From Diplonema papillatum (Eukaryota > Euglenozoa > Diplonemea > Diplonemida > Diplonemidae): a stretch of DNA of 64,000 nt. The notes beneath the pieces are model-generated. The model was not told the DNA's origin. It saw nothing but the letters and a program-made list of their open reading frames with translations, and searched no databases. This document shows, one piece after another, positions 30,504 to 41,110 of this stretch (its first letter is position 1; every line of letters begins with the position of its first letter). Where the stretch lies: assembly GCA_030068145.1 (NCBI GenBank), contig JAPJBO010000329.1, positions 1 through 64,000 of the forward strand, written 5' to 3'. The position numbers were made by a program, and so were the translations under genes.

Positions 30504-31563
30504 CGCCCCGGCCCCTCGTGCGTTGGATGCTGGTCAAGTCTTCCCCGAAGAAACACGAGATCCCCCCTTATCGAGCTGCTTTGTTTTGACGTCATATTTC
30601 TTGCGGGTACGTTCTTCCGGTTTTTGTTGTTTTTTTATGATCTGGTTGAGGTTTCGCGGTTCTCGGGGGTTTGCCAAGTGTAGTTGGCGATCGAGAAATA
30701 TAGAATACCGGAAGTGGATTAATGTTGAACCGGGGAAAACCTGGGACTCCCAGGCCCCATTTCGGGAGGTGTCCCAGGTTTTACCCGGTCTGGCATCATC
30801 CAGCTCCAGCTTTAGTTCAACATTATTCCAACTACGGGAGCAACCCCCTGGGATTCGGTTTGAATGCTCATGCTTGTGGCCTGTGTGTGCCTGGATGCAT
30901 GTTTGCTAAGGCTTCTGGTGCTTCAACGGTCCTTTCTGACTGCAGGGACGTGCAAAAAATACGGCAGCCCCTTTCTTGCTTGCAAGAACAGGTGATACCG
31001 ATAGCGCTGGCATGTTTACACAACGACAGCTCTGTTCGGATAACGAAATGCCTCTGGAACACAAAAAAGAAAAAAAAGGGCGCGTAAAGTGGACATGCTC
31101 GCAATTGACTTGACGACGCTGCGAATTCTCTTGCAAAAAAAGAAACGGCTGCGTTGGCTCGTGAAGTGGGCATGCTTACACTTTGACAATCACGTTGAGA
31201 GATAACTGCGAAAGAAACGGTCACGCTGACGCGTTGGATTGGCATGCTTACACATGCCAACCGAACTCGGCGAAAGAAATGGCGCACTTTCTTGCTATCC
31301 GTTGCCTCAAAATGCTCTTTTGTTGGGTTTGTTCTTTTTGTTTTTTAGAGTTAAAGTTTTTTTGTGTTGTTATAGCTTGGTTGTGCAAGTACGGCTGCAG
31401 CTTTGGGTACAAGCCAGGCTTCACTCGCCGTTAGTTGGAAGGGGCTTCGTTTGCCCTCGAATAGGGGGTGGTTTCGGTACTTGATAGGGGGGTGCGCGCG
31501 CCCACTACAAATCCGCAGCTGGAAGTTTGCTCTGGGGCCTGGGGCTCACTTTTAGCTACCGGG
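30504..31563. other. Intergenic; loose GCATGCTTACAC repeats, no gene seen
   Basis: 30990-31300 has three or so loose repeats of GGCATGYTTACACTTTGACAA type. There is an inverted CCGGGGAAAACCTGGGACTC...GTCCCAGGTTTTACCCGG pair at 30733-30792. No gene recognised. Confidence 0.5.
30733..30792. repeat. Imperfect hairpin
   Basis: CCGGGGAAAACCTGGGAC and GTCCCAGGTTTTACCCGG pair around a 25-base spacer. Confidence 0.7.
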
Positions 31564-32339
31564 CAGGGCTTTCGCTCCGTTTTCGGTCTCAGAGAAAATA
31601 GGTGTGGTCCACATGCGGATGCTTAAGGTTCGAGGGAAGAAGAACCTTTTCCCCTGTGTGCGGCTCACTACTGGGATGGCGGTGGCTGTGCAGCCTTGGC
31701 GCCATGTGCCCCTGCGACCAACCTGTGGCAAGCACATGTGGGGGAAAGTACATTTGCGCCGGTAAAGACCGGCGCGCAGCGAGACTAGAGGCAGGAGTTA
31801 CTGGGGGGGGTCGAATACAAGAGGTACCTCTTCTATTCGGCGTGCCGATCCTGCAATTTTCCCGAAAAAGAAATGGAAAAAAGTACCGCAAACCCGGAAA
31901 CCGCGGGAGCTCCCTTCTTCTTGAAAAAAGACGCACGCAATTTGTGGTCCCCGGGTCTATTTTTCACGGTTCTCTTCATCGAAGCTGAACGCGAGCACAA
32001 ATTCGCCGAAAAAGGTCTGCCGCACGGGCCTGCAAAGAAATGTCACCAACCAGTGGGTCGATTCCCGTCCTTTCCATTGAAACCCTGTGGGTTCCATGCC
32101 CGGTGCCCCGCATCTGGTAAAGACCCACGAACCACGCACATAATTCATGGTCCCCGGGTCTATTTTTCGCGGTTCTCTTCATCGGACCTCATCGCGATCA
32201 GAAAACCGTCGAAAAAGGTCTGTTATGCGGACCAAGAAAAAATCCAACTTTTTTCCAGATTTCCAAAATGCCTCTTGTATTCAAGGTACCTCTTCTATTC
32301 AAGGTACCTCTTGTATTCGACCCCCCCCAGTAAAGTCGG

Positions 32340-33580
32340 GAAACAGTAAAGTTCGGGCGAAGCTAAGTTCGGGCGAAGCAAAGCAAAGCTCGGGCGAAAG
32401 CAAAGTTCGGGCAAAGCGAAGTTCTCGCGAAGCAAGTTCGGGCGATGCAAAGTTCTGGTCAAGCAAAGTTCTGGTCAAGCTAAGCTCTGGCGAAGCAAAG
32501 TTCGGGTGAGCAAAGTTCGGCGAAGCTAAGTCAAAGCAAAGTTCAGGTGAAGCTAAGTTCTGGTGAAAGCAAAGTTCGGGCGAAGCAAAGCAAAGTTCGG
32601 GTGAAGCTAAGTCAAAGCAAAGTTCGGGTGAAGCTAGTTCCGGTGAAGCTAAGTTCGGCGAAGCTAAGTCAGCAGCAAGTTCGGGTGAAGCTAAGTTCTG
32701 GTGAAAGCAAAGTTCGGGCGATGCTAAGTTCTGGTGAAGCTAAGTGCGGCGAAGCAAAGCAAAGTTCGGGTGAAGCTAAGTCAAAGCAAAGTTCGGGTGA
32801 AGCTAGTTCCGGTGAAGCTAAGTTCGGCGAAGCTAAGTCAGCAGCAAGTTCGGGTGAAGCTAAGTTCTGGTGAAAGCAAAGTTCGGGCGATGCTAAGTTC
32901 TGGTGAAGCTAAGTGCGGCGAAGCAAAGCAAAGTTCGGGTGAAGCTAAGTTCTGGTGAAAGCAAAGTTCGGGCGAAGCAAAGCAAAGTTCGGGCGAAGCT
33001 AAGTCAAAGCAAAGTTCGGGTGAAGCTAAGTTCTGGGGAGGCTAAGTTCTGGTGAAAGCAAAGTTCGGGCGAAGCAAAGCAAAGTTCGGCGATGCTAAGT
33101 TCTGGTGAAGTAAAGTTCGGGCGAAGCTAAGTCAAAGCAAAGTGCAAAGTTCGGGCGAAGCTAAGTTCTGGTGAAGCTAAGTTCGGCGAAGCAAAGCAAA
33201 GTTCGGGTGAAGCTAAGTTCTGGGGAGGCTAAGTTCTGGTGAAAGCAAAGTTCCGGCGAAGCAAAGCAAAGTTCGGGCAAACCTAAGTTCTGGTGGAGCT
33301 AAGTTCGGCGAAGCAAGGCAAAGTTCGGGTGAGGCTAAGTTCCGGTGAAGCAAAGTTCGGGCGAAACAACGTTCGGGCGAAACAAAGTTCGGGTGAAGCT
33401 AAGTTCCGGGGAAGTTCTGGTAGCAAAGTTCTGGTGAAAGCACAGTTCGGGCGAAGCAAAGCAAAGTTCGGGCGAAGCTAAGTTCTGGTGATGCTAAGTT
33501 CGGGCGAAGCAAAGCAAAGTTCGGGCGAAGCAAAGCAAAGTTCGGGGGAAGCTAAGTTCTGGTAAGGCTAAGTTCCGTCC
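32340..33580. repeat. AAGTTCGGGCGAAGC-type minisatellite
   Basis: About 75 short units of 15-17 bp built from GCAAAGTTCGGGCGAA and GAAGCTAAGTTCTGGT variants, with local higher-order duplications (32600-32700 resembles 32770-32870). The reverse complement of the same motif forms the array at 44340-44640. Confidence 0.92.
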
Positions 33581-33895
33581 GGGCCTGAAGTATGCAACCT
33601 ACCCGGTGCCAAATCACGGGTCAAGAAAACCCCGGAGCAAGGGAATTGACCGAAGACCAAGGAGAACCAAAAAAAGGTCCTTGGCGGGGTTCGAACCCGG
33701 GAACTCCAGCCCTAAACCCTGGCGCCGTTCACTGTGCCACTGCGATGTCAATTTCCAGGGGCAAAAAAAGCTATGGCCGCTGACAAAAATTCTGACCCAA
33801 AAAAACACTACGAAAAAGTGCCCCGGGCTTCGCCCCCGACCCCCTAAAAAGTGGGGTTGGCTCGATAGAGCTATTAGCATACCTCTAGTCTCGGA
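33570..33895 (-). repeat. tRNA-like SINE-type repeat, copy 1
   Basis: On the minus strand 33755-33675 has an A-box-like GTGGCACAGTGAACGG and a B box GGTTCGAACCC at tRNA spacing, an RNA polymerase III internal promoter layout. Upstream and downstream portions match 44025-44340, and the 3' side leads into the minisatellite. The cloverleaf is incomplete (one T-stem pair missing, poor acceptor stem), so it is tRNA-derived, not a tRNA gene. Confidence 0.6.
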
Positions 33896-34030
33896 AAATA
33901 GATCAAAATCCACATGTGGTACCTATGGATCCACACGTGGAAGCACACGTGGGGAAAAAAAGAATCCAAAAGAAATTAACGTGTGGAAATATACACGTTC
34001 CACACTTGGAGCGTAAGCCCTGCTAACGGG

Positions 34031-35325
34031 CGGCCAACTGGTTGAAGTGCGTGTATGTTGTTTTCCGGCTGTTCTTTCGTTTCTTGTCTCCGGGTTGGCT
34101 TCGAGCATCAATCTTGAAGGCACAAGGGACTTCGGGTTTCGCTGTACGAACAACGAATATTCGCCTCGAACCCCTTTTTGGCTGTACACTGGCGCTTTTG
34201 CACAACTTCTACCACGCTGCACTTCAAAAGAACTAGTATGGTGGTTTCTTTCGTTTTGTGCGCACATAGCAGGGCTCACCTGCTTTGGCAAGTTGCAGAT
34301 AGTACGCTGCCAGCCGCGATTTCGTTAGTAAATCATTAACCCTTTTTTTTTTTTTGTGCGGTCGACCTTTTTTTTCCGTCACTGTTTTTTTTTTTTCGGC
34401 TTCTGGCGTTTTGTCTTCGTCAAAATGACAACTGGTGTCAAACTTGCCCACCCGAAGCGGCGGTTCTCTTTTTATAGAGTGCAAGTTCGCTTAGGGATCT
34501 GGGGTTTTACAGTCTCTGGGTGACCGTAGTCATAAAGGTTCCTTTAAGGTATAGTGTGTTTGTGTGTATATCTTTGCTGCCTATTGCCAACTATTCGACT
34601 TACTGTAGCGCGCGCTCTTTTTTCCTATGTGCTTTGCCAAGTCCATGGCTCTTGTGACCGACACCGAGTTCACGTTCGCGAGGAAAGCGATCTCGGGCCT
34701 TTATGTAAGTTCGCTTTCGAAGCTCCTTTTCGGGTGAACAAGTTGTCTTGTGTGTTCCCCCACGATCCCCCGAGTGCGAGAGAAACCCCCCTGGTGCTTC
34801 TTTTTTTTTTTTTTTTTCTCACGCGCAGCTCTTTTTTTTCTTTTGCCTTTTTCGAATTTTTCCTTTCCGGATGGATGCGACGAGGACGGGCATCCTCTGC
34901 CTTGGCGGCTTCTTTTCCTCGTTCGGGGTTTTCTTCCTTTGTGTGGACTGCTTTTTTAGAGTGAAAGTTTTTAGTGTTTATCGGTGTTTTAGGGTCTCCG
35001 GTTGACCATTGAGGCTGGGAGTCGGGTAGTGTGATGTAGACATAAGTACACACGTCAACTACCGCTTTCCAAGTTTTTTGTGCAAAGCGGTCGGACGGGG
35101 TCCGTTTGACTTGTGAGGCGCGGGGTATTCCTTTCTTGGCACACCGCTTGAATAGTATCCAGGGTAATAGCGCCGACCTGCCTGGGGGGTTGCAAGTTAG
35201 GACTCAGCTTTGCTCGGTTGGTCAGACCCGGGCCTATTCCAACCCATTCGTCTTCGTCGTCACCACTTTTTTTCTTTCCCTGGGGGCTTGCAGATGTGAA
35301 CTTTGGTCCAAAACTGCAATCGGAA
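34031..35325. other. Intergenic with repeat D/E pieces; no gene seen
   Basis: Repeat D at 34470-34535 and D followed by E at 34963-35060; T runs at 34800-34818. No coding motif recognised. Confidence 0.5.
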
Positions 35326-35330
35326 GCGGA

Positions 35331-35480
35331 GCCCAGCCTCAAAAGCTGCAGTTAAAAAAAGCGAGCGTCACCCCCGCTTTTCGGGTCTGGATCTGCACGC
35401 GTTTTGGTTGTAGCACACCCGCTTTTCTGGTGTGACTCGGGCACTTTTTCCCTCTTTTATCTCCAGCTTCTGGGCGGGAC
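35331..35480. repeat. Foldback element, copy 5
   Basis: Left GCCCAGCCTCAAAAGCTGCA and right CTCCAGCTTCTGGGCGGG are the family ends, more diverged than at 19454. The interior (CACCCGCTTTTCGGGT, TACACGCGTTTTGG-like) matches copy 1. Confidence 0.8.
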
Positions 35481-35649
35481 CTCACCGCGTACCTTGGAAC
35501 ATTTGCCCTTCCCCTCGAGAGTTGAGGGTGTTGTTGGTACGAGGGGCGGTCGGGAGTGTACTTTTTTGGAGTGAATGCGTTCGCTTTGAAACCCCCAACT
35601 TCAACTCCAAAAAAAAAAGAAGATTCTCTTTTTTTAGACTGTTTCTTGT

Positions 35650-35698
<49 letters not shown>

Positions 35699-35789
35699 CC
35701 CCGACGACAACTCGTGTCAGACTAGCTTTTTTTTTTTTTTTTCGTTACTGGTCCAAAGTTTTGGAGCGGCGATGTCGTCGTTGGCCCTT
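35481..35789. other. 3' flank of the cyclin gene; long poly(T)
   Basis: An uninterrupted T run of about 48 (35650-35698) and another of 16 (35728-35743) lie just downstream of the cyclin stop, on the transcribed strand as poly(A). Confidence 0.6.
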
Positions 35790-36108
35790 TTAATCGGAGG
35801 AGAAGTCGCTGAGGACGTCCCCCTCGCTCTCGGCGCCGTCCATCTTCTTCTGGATGTGCCGCACGAAGTTCCGGGAGAACTCGTCGAACTGCGACGGGGA
35901 CACCGTGAAGCTCCAGTCGCAGTCTTGGACGAAGCTCCTCTCGAGGCGGAGAAGCTCTTCCACGGCGACGCCGCCGACGTTCGCGTAGTGGGCCTGCGCG
36001 TACAAGTGCGGGGGGTCAAGGGCCACCTTCAGCGACAGGAGAAGCGCGGAAAGGAGGATCCGGTGCTGGTTGTACTGCGTCATGATGATCCCGGACGAGG
36101 CGCGAAAC
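35790..36108 (-). CDS. PHO80-type cyclin, exon 2
   Basis: Codes the C-terminal part of a P/U-type cyclin, which binds and activates a cyclin-dependent kinase. After the splice junction the protein reads FRASSGIIMTQYNQHRILL, SALLLSLKVALDPPHLYAQ, HYANVGGVAVEELLRLE and DWSFTVSPSQFDEFSRNF, matching the second half of the PHO80 cyclin box (the conserved YxKVGG-like, EEL..LE and F.V...F segments). A 25-residue acidic tail ends at the stop (35792-35790). The acceptor is CACACACCAG at 36109-36118, preceded by a pyrimidine-rich tract. The split codon CG|G (Arg) joins exon 1 in frame (phase 2). The spliced protein is 189 residues, normal for the family. Confidence 0.85.
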
Positions 36109-38710
36109 CTGGTGTGTGTGTGGGAGAAGGGTGAAGATGTGCGGAGTTGCGGAAGATCTCCTCTTTTTTCAAGAGTGAAAGTTCGCTTGAAACTCCGGGG
36201 GTTTTAAAGTCTCCGGGTGACCTTCGTCGTTCTGGGAAGATATCCTTTGTGCTCTGAGTGTCGTAAGAGTGGTGGTTTCACGAGGTAAGAGGATCGGTGG
36301 GTACCTTAGTTGTTGGCCATTGGTGGTTTCGGCCATTGTCCACATAGCTTACTTACGGTAGGCCCTCCTCAGTATAGTGCCGCAGTAGGTGACTGTCTAT
36401 CTTCTTGGTACCTTTTCATGTCAACCCCTCAGGGACAATACTGAATACTTATGCCGTAGGGGAAGATCTTAGTTTGGTAAGCAGAAGAAGGGCATTTTCC
36501 TTCCGTGCGGTTAAATCTAAGTGTGATCGGATTTGCTGGAGATCATGACCACCAAGTCGGTGAACATGCATCGGAAGATGCCAGTGGGGATTGCAAGAAC
36601 GTGTTTGGAATGGGTACGTGCTCAACGCCGCACTGGTCCCGTCTGCGCCGTGTTTCGGTTCTCTAAGCCACGGACACATAAGGCGGCCTATCACCAGCGC
36701 GGAACCTGAGTGTCTGCAGACAGGACAGCGGTCTGAGTCTGGTTTGTCAGGCGGCTGTTCGTAGCTCGTCACAGCCAGGACCACCCGTGCTACGAGAGCA
36801 CAGGCGAATCCGTCACGGGGAGAAGGCTGAGGATCAGATCAGAAACCTGGTGTGTGTGGGAGAAGGGTGAAGATGCCAGTGGGGGGAAAATCTTAGTTTA
36901 ATGTTTAGGCAGAGCACTGCCTCTCATGCATGGTTGATGCTAGCATCAAGTCTTCTTCGAGGAAGATGGTGGGAAAATGTTTCATGGGTTTGAAGAGCGC
37001 GTGGTGCTTGCACCACTGAGGCCAGGTTATTTAACCGCGGATTTAGTGACGGATTGTTCAGGAAACGGTCGCGATCGCGACATGAGTTCAGCGGTATCCG
37101 GGGTGCGAAGCTGCAGCTGAGCGGCGAGCAGACGGGGTGGAGTGCGGGTATATCGCACTCATGCGAGCGATGGAGGGCAGTTTTGCGATGCCATCGGCAG
37201 TGGACATCCCCGGCTTCGTCCGCGAACATTTCAACAGGCGTTGCAGGAGTGTGGTGCTTACCGGAGCTGGACACCTATCAGGCGTCGAATTCTGCCTCCA
37301 ACACGGTATCAGATTCCAATCCATCCGGAGGCAGTGTACAAAGCGCTGTACACCTGGGCCTGCTGAGAGGAACCGGCTCAGTCGAGCGACGAAGACGGCC
37401 ACGTCGTGTTCCTGGCCAACCCGCGGGTTCAAAGCGGTATTCTCAAGTTGCTTCACGGCGACATTCACCAGATGTTAACAGAACTGGTTACTGCAGTACA
37501 GGGCCACAAAGCAGCTTGTACTGGCTGGGATCGGGTGCCTGTCGTCAAAACTCCAAAAAAAAAAAAAAAACACAAAAAAAGGGGGATATGGTGGCTATAC
37601 GGCAATTGCGGCCGTTTTTCAGGAGGGAAAAAACCCGAAGAAATTCGCCACATCCGCCACACGACTGCCACTTTATGAACAACGTTTTTTTTTAGTACTA
37701 ACAATCTTGTGGGTTGCCCTTCAAGGTATTGTGCAGGCTAAAAAGACGTAGGCAGCGTGTTTTAGTGGTTGATCAGAATTCCTTTCCTGAATACACACAG
37801 GGTAAATACAAGTGGGAAAACGATCAACAGGCACCCACAAACCACCAAAAGAATAGGCGCCGAAGTCCTCCGCACTCCGCAAAGCCTGCACCGAAGCGCC
37901 CCGGCCGGCCACCAAAAGGACCGAGCCAACCCCGAATTCCCGTTCAACGCCAAGTAGGCCGGATCTAATCCGTCCTGCCTTTTCGTTACCTTTTCGGGTT
38001 TCGCGACCGGTGTCTGTCCCAGCTCTCGCAAGAGTCGACCCCCGTTACCCGCGCAAGCGTGGCAGCGTCGAGATGAAGCACTTGCTCGCGCACTGTCCAG
38101 ATTTAACCGTACATATACGTCCGGTTGGTCGGAGTTGGGCTAATTCAGGTTTTTGGTCCCCGGGTCTACTTTTTAGAGTTAGAGTTCGCTTGAGATTCTG
38201 GGATGTTTCTTTGTACAAGCACCTGCTTTGTAGGAAATACTTGAGGAGGCTGCCGGCTGCAAAAGATCAAAGGAGGTACATGTGCCGTAGCCCTCACGAA
38301 ACACAGGTGAATCTGGGTTCAGTGGCGGGCGTAAGCGTTCAACAAAAAAGAACCTACTTTGTAGATGCATTGGGTTCTGAGCAAGGCCACCGGATCACAT
38401 CATTAAAGTTCGCTTGAGAATTTTGTGGGAGTGAGCAGATAGCTTCTGGTTGCTATTTGTTGTTCTTTTTAGCGTTTATTGTGGTTTAGAGGTTCGGTGT
38501 TTTAAGGTCTCCGGTTGACCATTGAGGCCGTGAGGCGGGTAGTATGGGGGTTGTAGGCATGATTACACACTTTTACTACGGCTAGCCAAGTTTGTAAGTG
38601 GTGTGACCGTATCGACTTTCAGGGTAATCGAAGGCAATCACGATAATGCAACAAATTGACGACTTTCGTGGGTGCAGGAACTCCCTCGGTGAGAATGTGA
38701 GTGCACATAC
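36109..38710 (-). other. Cyclin intron, 2.6 kb, filled with repeats
   Basis: GT-AG intron (donor GTATGT at 38710-38705, acceptor CAG at 36111-36109). Contents in plus order: repeat D (36172-36224), repeat pair member (36590-36745), a second copy of the 3' splice-site region (36843-36876), a repeat shared with 20785-20890 (36975-37080), a coding-like relic (37130-37545), a segment matching the inside of the 555-bp hAT element in inverse (37690-37830), repeat B (38201-38380), repeat D then E (38440-38625). Confidence 0.75.
37130..37545 (+). pseudogene. Coding-like stretch of unknown origin inside the cyclin intron
   Basis: Codon-like texture in shifting frames on the plus strand, for example MPSAVDIPGFVREHF and, in another frame further on, VQSGILKLLHGDIHQML. 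No family recognised. It looks like a relic with frameshifts, or exons of a gene on the opposite strand to the cyclin. No start, stop or splice pattern convinces. Confidence 0.3.
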
Positions 38711-38961
38711 CGGTCCATGAGGATCACGGCGACGAGGAGCGTGTCCGAGTCGCAGCGGGTGTACCGAAGCCAGCGAGACAAGTAGTCGTAGACGTCGACG
38801 TCGAGCTCAAACCGAGCGTCGTACACGGTGGTCTGGCACCTCTGCTGCAGCGACTCCCTTCGGCAGACGATCGTCTCCAGGTAGTCCGCCACCACCTCCA
38901 TCTTCGCAGCAGTCGACAGCGGGCAACGGGATGCAGTGCGCGGCGATGAGCTGGGGTGCAT
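38711..38961 (-). CDS. PHO80-type cyclin, exon 1
   Basis: Codes MHPSSSPRT...KMEVVADYLETIVCRR, then YDYLSRWLRYTRCDSDTL and LVAVILMDR, the first helices of a PHO80-like cyclin box (the conserved IxxYLxRIxxYxxCS..xLVxAxIYLDR pattern). The exon ends ATGGACCG before the donor GTATGT. I chose the ATG at 38961; an in-frame ATG at 38901 (residue 21, just before the conserved part) is also possible. The product probably binds a Pho85/CDK5-type kinase. The upstream DNA has a T/C-rich low-complexity tract (38965-39072). Confidence 0.82.
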
Positions 38962-39569
38962 TCTCTCCCTCTCTTTTTTTCTTTTTTTTTTTTCTCTCTC
39001 TCTTTTTTTTGCTAAAAAAAAAAGACCGGAAAATGCGCTGTTTCCTTTTTTTTTTTTTTTTTTTTTTTTTTCCTGTCTCCCGCTCGCTCTCCGAGAAGGT
39101 TGCAGACAAATGGGGGAAAGCCAAGTCTACCGACTACGGTTAGCTGGGGGGGGGGGGGGGGGGTGTTACTTTTTCTTTAGTACGAGAAGAAGGCGCAACA
39201 AAGGTGAGGACCTTCAAGACGGACGGGAGTGCGTGAAACTCTGTGTTGGATGCGCGTGGAGTGCTGCTGGTTGTTGTTTTCTTTTTCTTTTTTCCTTCTT
39301 CTTTCTTGTTCTTTTAGTCCTCCTTCTTTCGTGTTGACTCTGTGGTGCTTTTCGTTGGGATTTGCTTTGGTCTGTGTTTTTCTTTTTGTTCTCGAACGCG
39401 TTCGAGTAGCAAAAAAAAAAAAAAAAACAACTCTTGGGGCAGGTGTGTTTTGTGCCTGTTTTCCTGTTGAAGCGGGGGCGTAGGAAAGGAGAGCAAAGAA
39501 GGTCGGTTTCGGGTCTTGGAGAGTAGGAAGCCGGCCCTGGCTGGCTTGACACGAAGACTCCAGGTCCAA
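38962..39569. other. 5' flank of cyclin; low-complexity DNA
   Basis: Poly(T)/TC tracts at 38968-39072, a poly(G) run (39148-39163), further T-rich and A-rich runs to 39427. No gene seen. Confidence 0.5.
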
Positions 39570-39772
39570 CGTGAGCAGTCTAACACGTGTGCTAGGCTTA
39601 GGGTGTCAAACCCACAAGCCGCACTGAAAGGGAGATGTGCCTTGAGGACCCTGATTTACTGGAAAGGGATTTGAGGTTCAGTACACTTGTTGGGGCCCGA
39701 AAGATGGTGAACTATGCCTGGATAGGACGAAGCCGGGGGAAACACTGGTGGAGGTCCGTTGCGAACCGTGAC
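39570..39772 (+). pseudogene. LSU rRNA fragment
   Basis: CAGTCTAACACGTGTGCTAG, GGTGTCAAACCCACAAGCCG, CCTGATTTACTGGAAAGGGA and CCGAAAGATGGTGAACTATG are in LSU order. It overlaps in sequence with 19122-19260 but starts further upstream in the rRNA. Confidence 0.9.
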
Positions 39773-39942
39773 TCACATGATCTGCTTTGCGGATGGTTTG
39801 ATTTCGCGCACGTTTCTGCACGTGGGCTTTCTGGGATACTCTTTTGGAAGCGACAGTCAGAGGTTTTCCGCTTAGCCAACAAAATGATATTGGTTGGCTA
39901 AAAAATTTCCTCAGTTCACAAAGAGAGGTCAAAAACTTTTCT

Positions 39943-40290
39943 CTGCACCGGTCCCGAAAATGGTTGATGCTCAAGCGATCCACCTATAGTTGGCCGCGTA
40001 CTGGTATCACGAAGCCAGGCGTGCGGTGCATCGAGGGATCCACTAGGCACCGTCTGTGCGGGCCAGGCGGGGGCAAATCTTCTTCTGCTGGTGGCTATTT
40101 CGCGAAACGGTCGTTTTCCCGTTTCAGCGAAACTCAACGAACGCGACAGCATTCTTCTATGCAGCCGACGTATACTCGGTTCAGACCAACATGTTGGCCC
40201 CGGTGCTAAACGCAATCACTAGCACGAATTACGGCACTGAGGCGGCAGACTGGGTTTAAGACAGCGTGTCCTTGAGCAAGTGTTCGTTTC
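39943..40290. repeat. Chimeric repeat: LSU rRNA piece + phospholipase D tail (copy 1)
   Basis: 39945-40030 is LSU rRNA (CCGGTCCCGAAAATGGTTGA, GCTCAAGCGATCCACC). It continues through about 150 bp of unplaced sequence into 40185-40290, a diverged copy of the end of the phospholipase D gene (ACCAACATGTTGGCCCCGGT, GTCCTTGAGCAAGTGTTCGTT in two parts). The same composite recurs at 59790-60148. Confidence 0.85.
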
Positions 40291-40329
40291 TTCCCCCTCG
40301 GGGGGTGATTTTGTTCGGGTACGGAGACG

Positions 40330-41110
40330 ATGGAAGTGCTCGAGACACAGGTGACGACGGCACGAGTTCAGCGGCGAGGCGCGGGGGATGGATCTTTTCC
40401 GCCGGACGGAGGTGGAAGGGCGAAGCGTGCGGCGAGATGGGCGGTGTTCAACGACGCTAAGGAACACGAAAAGTGGAGTGAGCGGGTGTGCCACGAGCAC
40501 CAGAAAGTGAAGTGCGGCGTGAAAGCGCCGGGGCAAGTCGGCGTGGTGCTGTGAGGTCCACCAAGGATGACGACGGCCTAGCGGTGAAGTTCTGCCGGCA
40601 ACACCGCACGACGCGATGCGCGACGTGTAAGACGATAGCAGAGTGCTGCCGCAACGGACACCTGACCATGGCATGCCGACGTGTGCACTGCAGCCGGCTC
40701 GCGGACTTGCGAAGTCGAAGGCCCAAACTGTGCTGTCGGAAGGGGCACCACCGGGCGGCCTTGGCGAGCGGAGAAGGCAGCAAAGAAGAAGAAGAAGAAG
40801 AAGAAGAAGGCGGAGAGCCCCGTGTCTGCACCGAAGGTGGCGAAGAGGGAAAACGCTCCCAGAAGCAGCGGGAGAAGATGGGACCGAAGAGCGGGAAACC
40901 TCATCGCCACCGAGAGCGAAGGTCGAGAAGACGGCGCCAACGCGAGCGAAGAAGCGGCAATCGGACTCCGCGGCGGAGCCGGTATCAAAAGGCGCAAAGG
41001 ACGCATCGAAGCGCAAGCGAAGAAGCCGAGCGGGCAGACGACCCCACAGAAGGCAACACGGTCATCGCCCTAGCGCCTTGAAGAAGCAGAAATCGACGCG
41101 CAACCGATGA
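40330..41110 (+). pseudogene. Cys/His-rich, Lys/Arg-rich open region; possible gene or relic
   Basis: Three overlapping plus-strand frames stay open. One holds repeated Cys-His groups (FCRQHRTTRCATC, ECCRNGHLTMACRRVHC, LCCRKGHH), a similar group (VCHEHQKVKC) lies in a second frame just upstream, and a third frame carries a basic tail rich in KKR with nuclear-signal-like runs ending at 41110. The stop overlaps the next ATG (ATGA at 41107-41110) of a 64-codon basic ORF. The spread over frames suggests frameshifts in one ancestral zinc-binding protein, or small unannotated introns. Not a family I recognise. Confidence 0.35.

Larger units (their letters stand above)
31564..34022. mobile_element. 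hAT-like non-autonomous element, 2.46 kb, with minisatellite and tRNA-like cargo
   Basis: The left end CAGGGCTTTCGCTCCG and right end GGAGCGTAAGCCCTG match the 555-bp element, as do about 50 bp inside the left end and 110 bp inside the right end, including the CACACGTGG subterminal palindromes. The flanks CTACCGGG (31556-31563) and CTAACGGG (34023-34030) agree at 7 of 8 bases, as a slightly decayed 8-bp target-site duplication. Inside lie a 90-bp imperfect direct repeat (31945-32036, 32150-32236), a 1.2-kb minisatellite and a tRNA-like repeat. No transposase is seen. Confidence 0.8.

Noticed and set aside
33675-33755. Functional tRNA gene
   Set aside because: A and B boxes are present but the acceptor and T stems do not pair properly and the sequence is part of a longer repeat shared with 44025-44340.
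35640-35700. Poly(T) of about 48 as the A tail of a retroposed copy
   Set aside because: The DNA next to it shows no element body or target duplication; many unrelated homopolymers occur in this window, so it may be a microsatellite.
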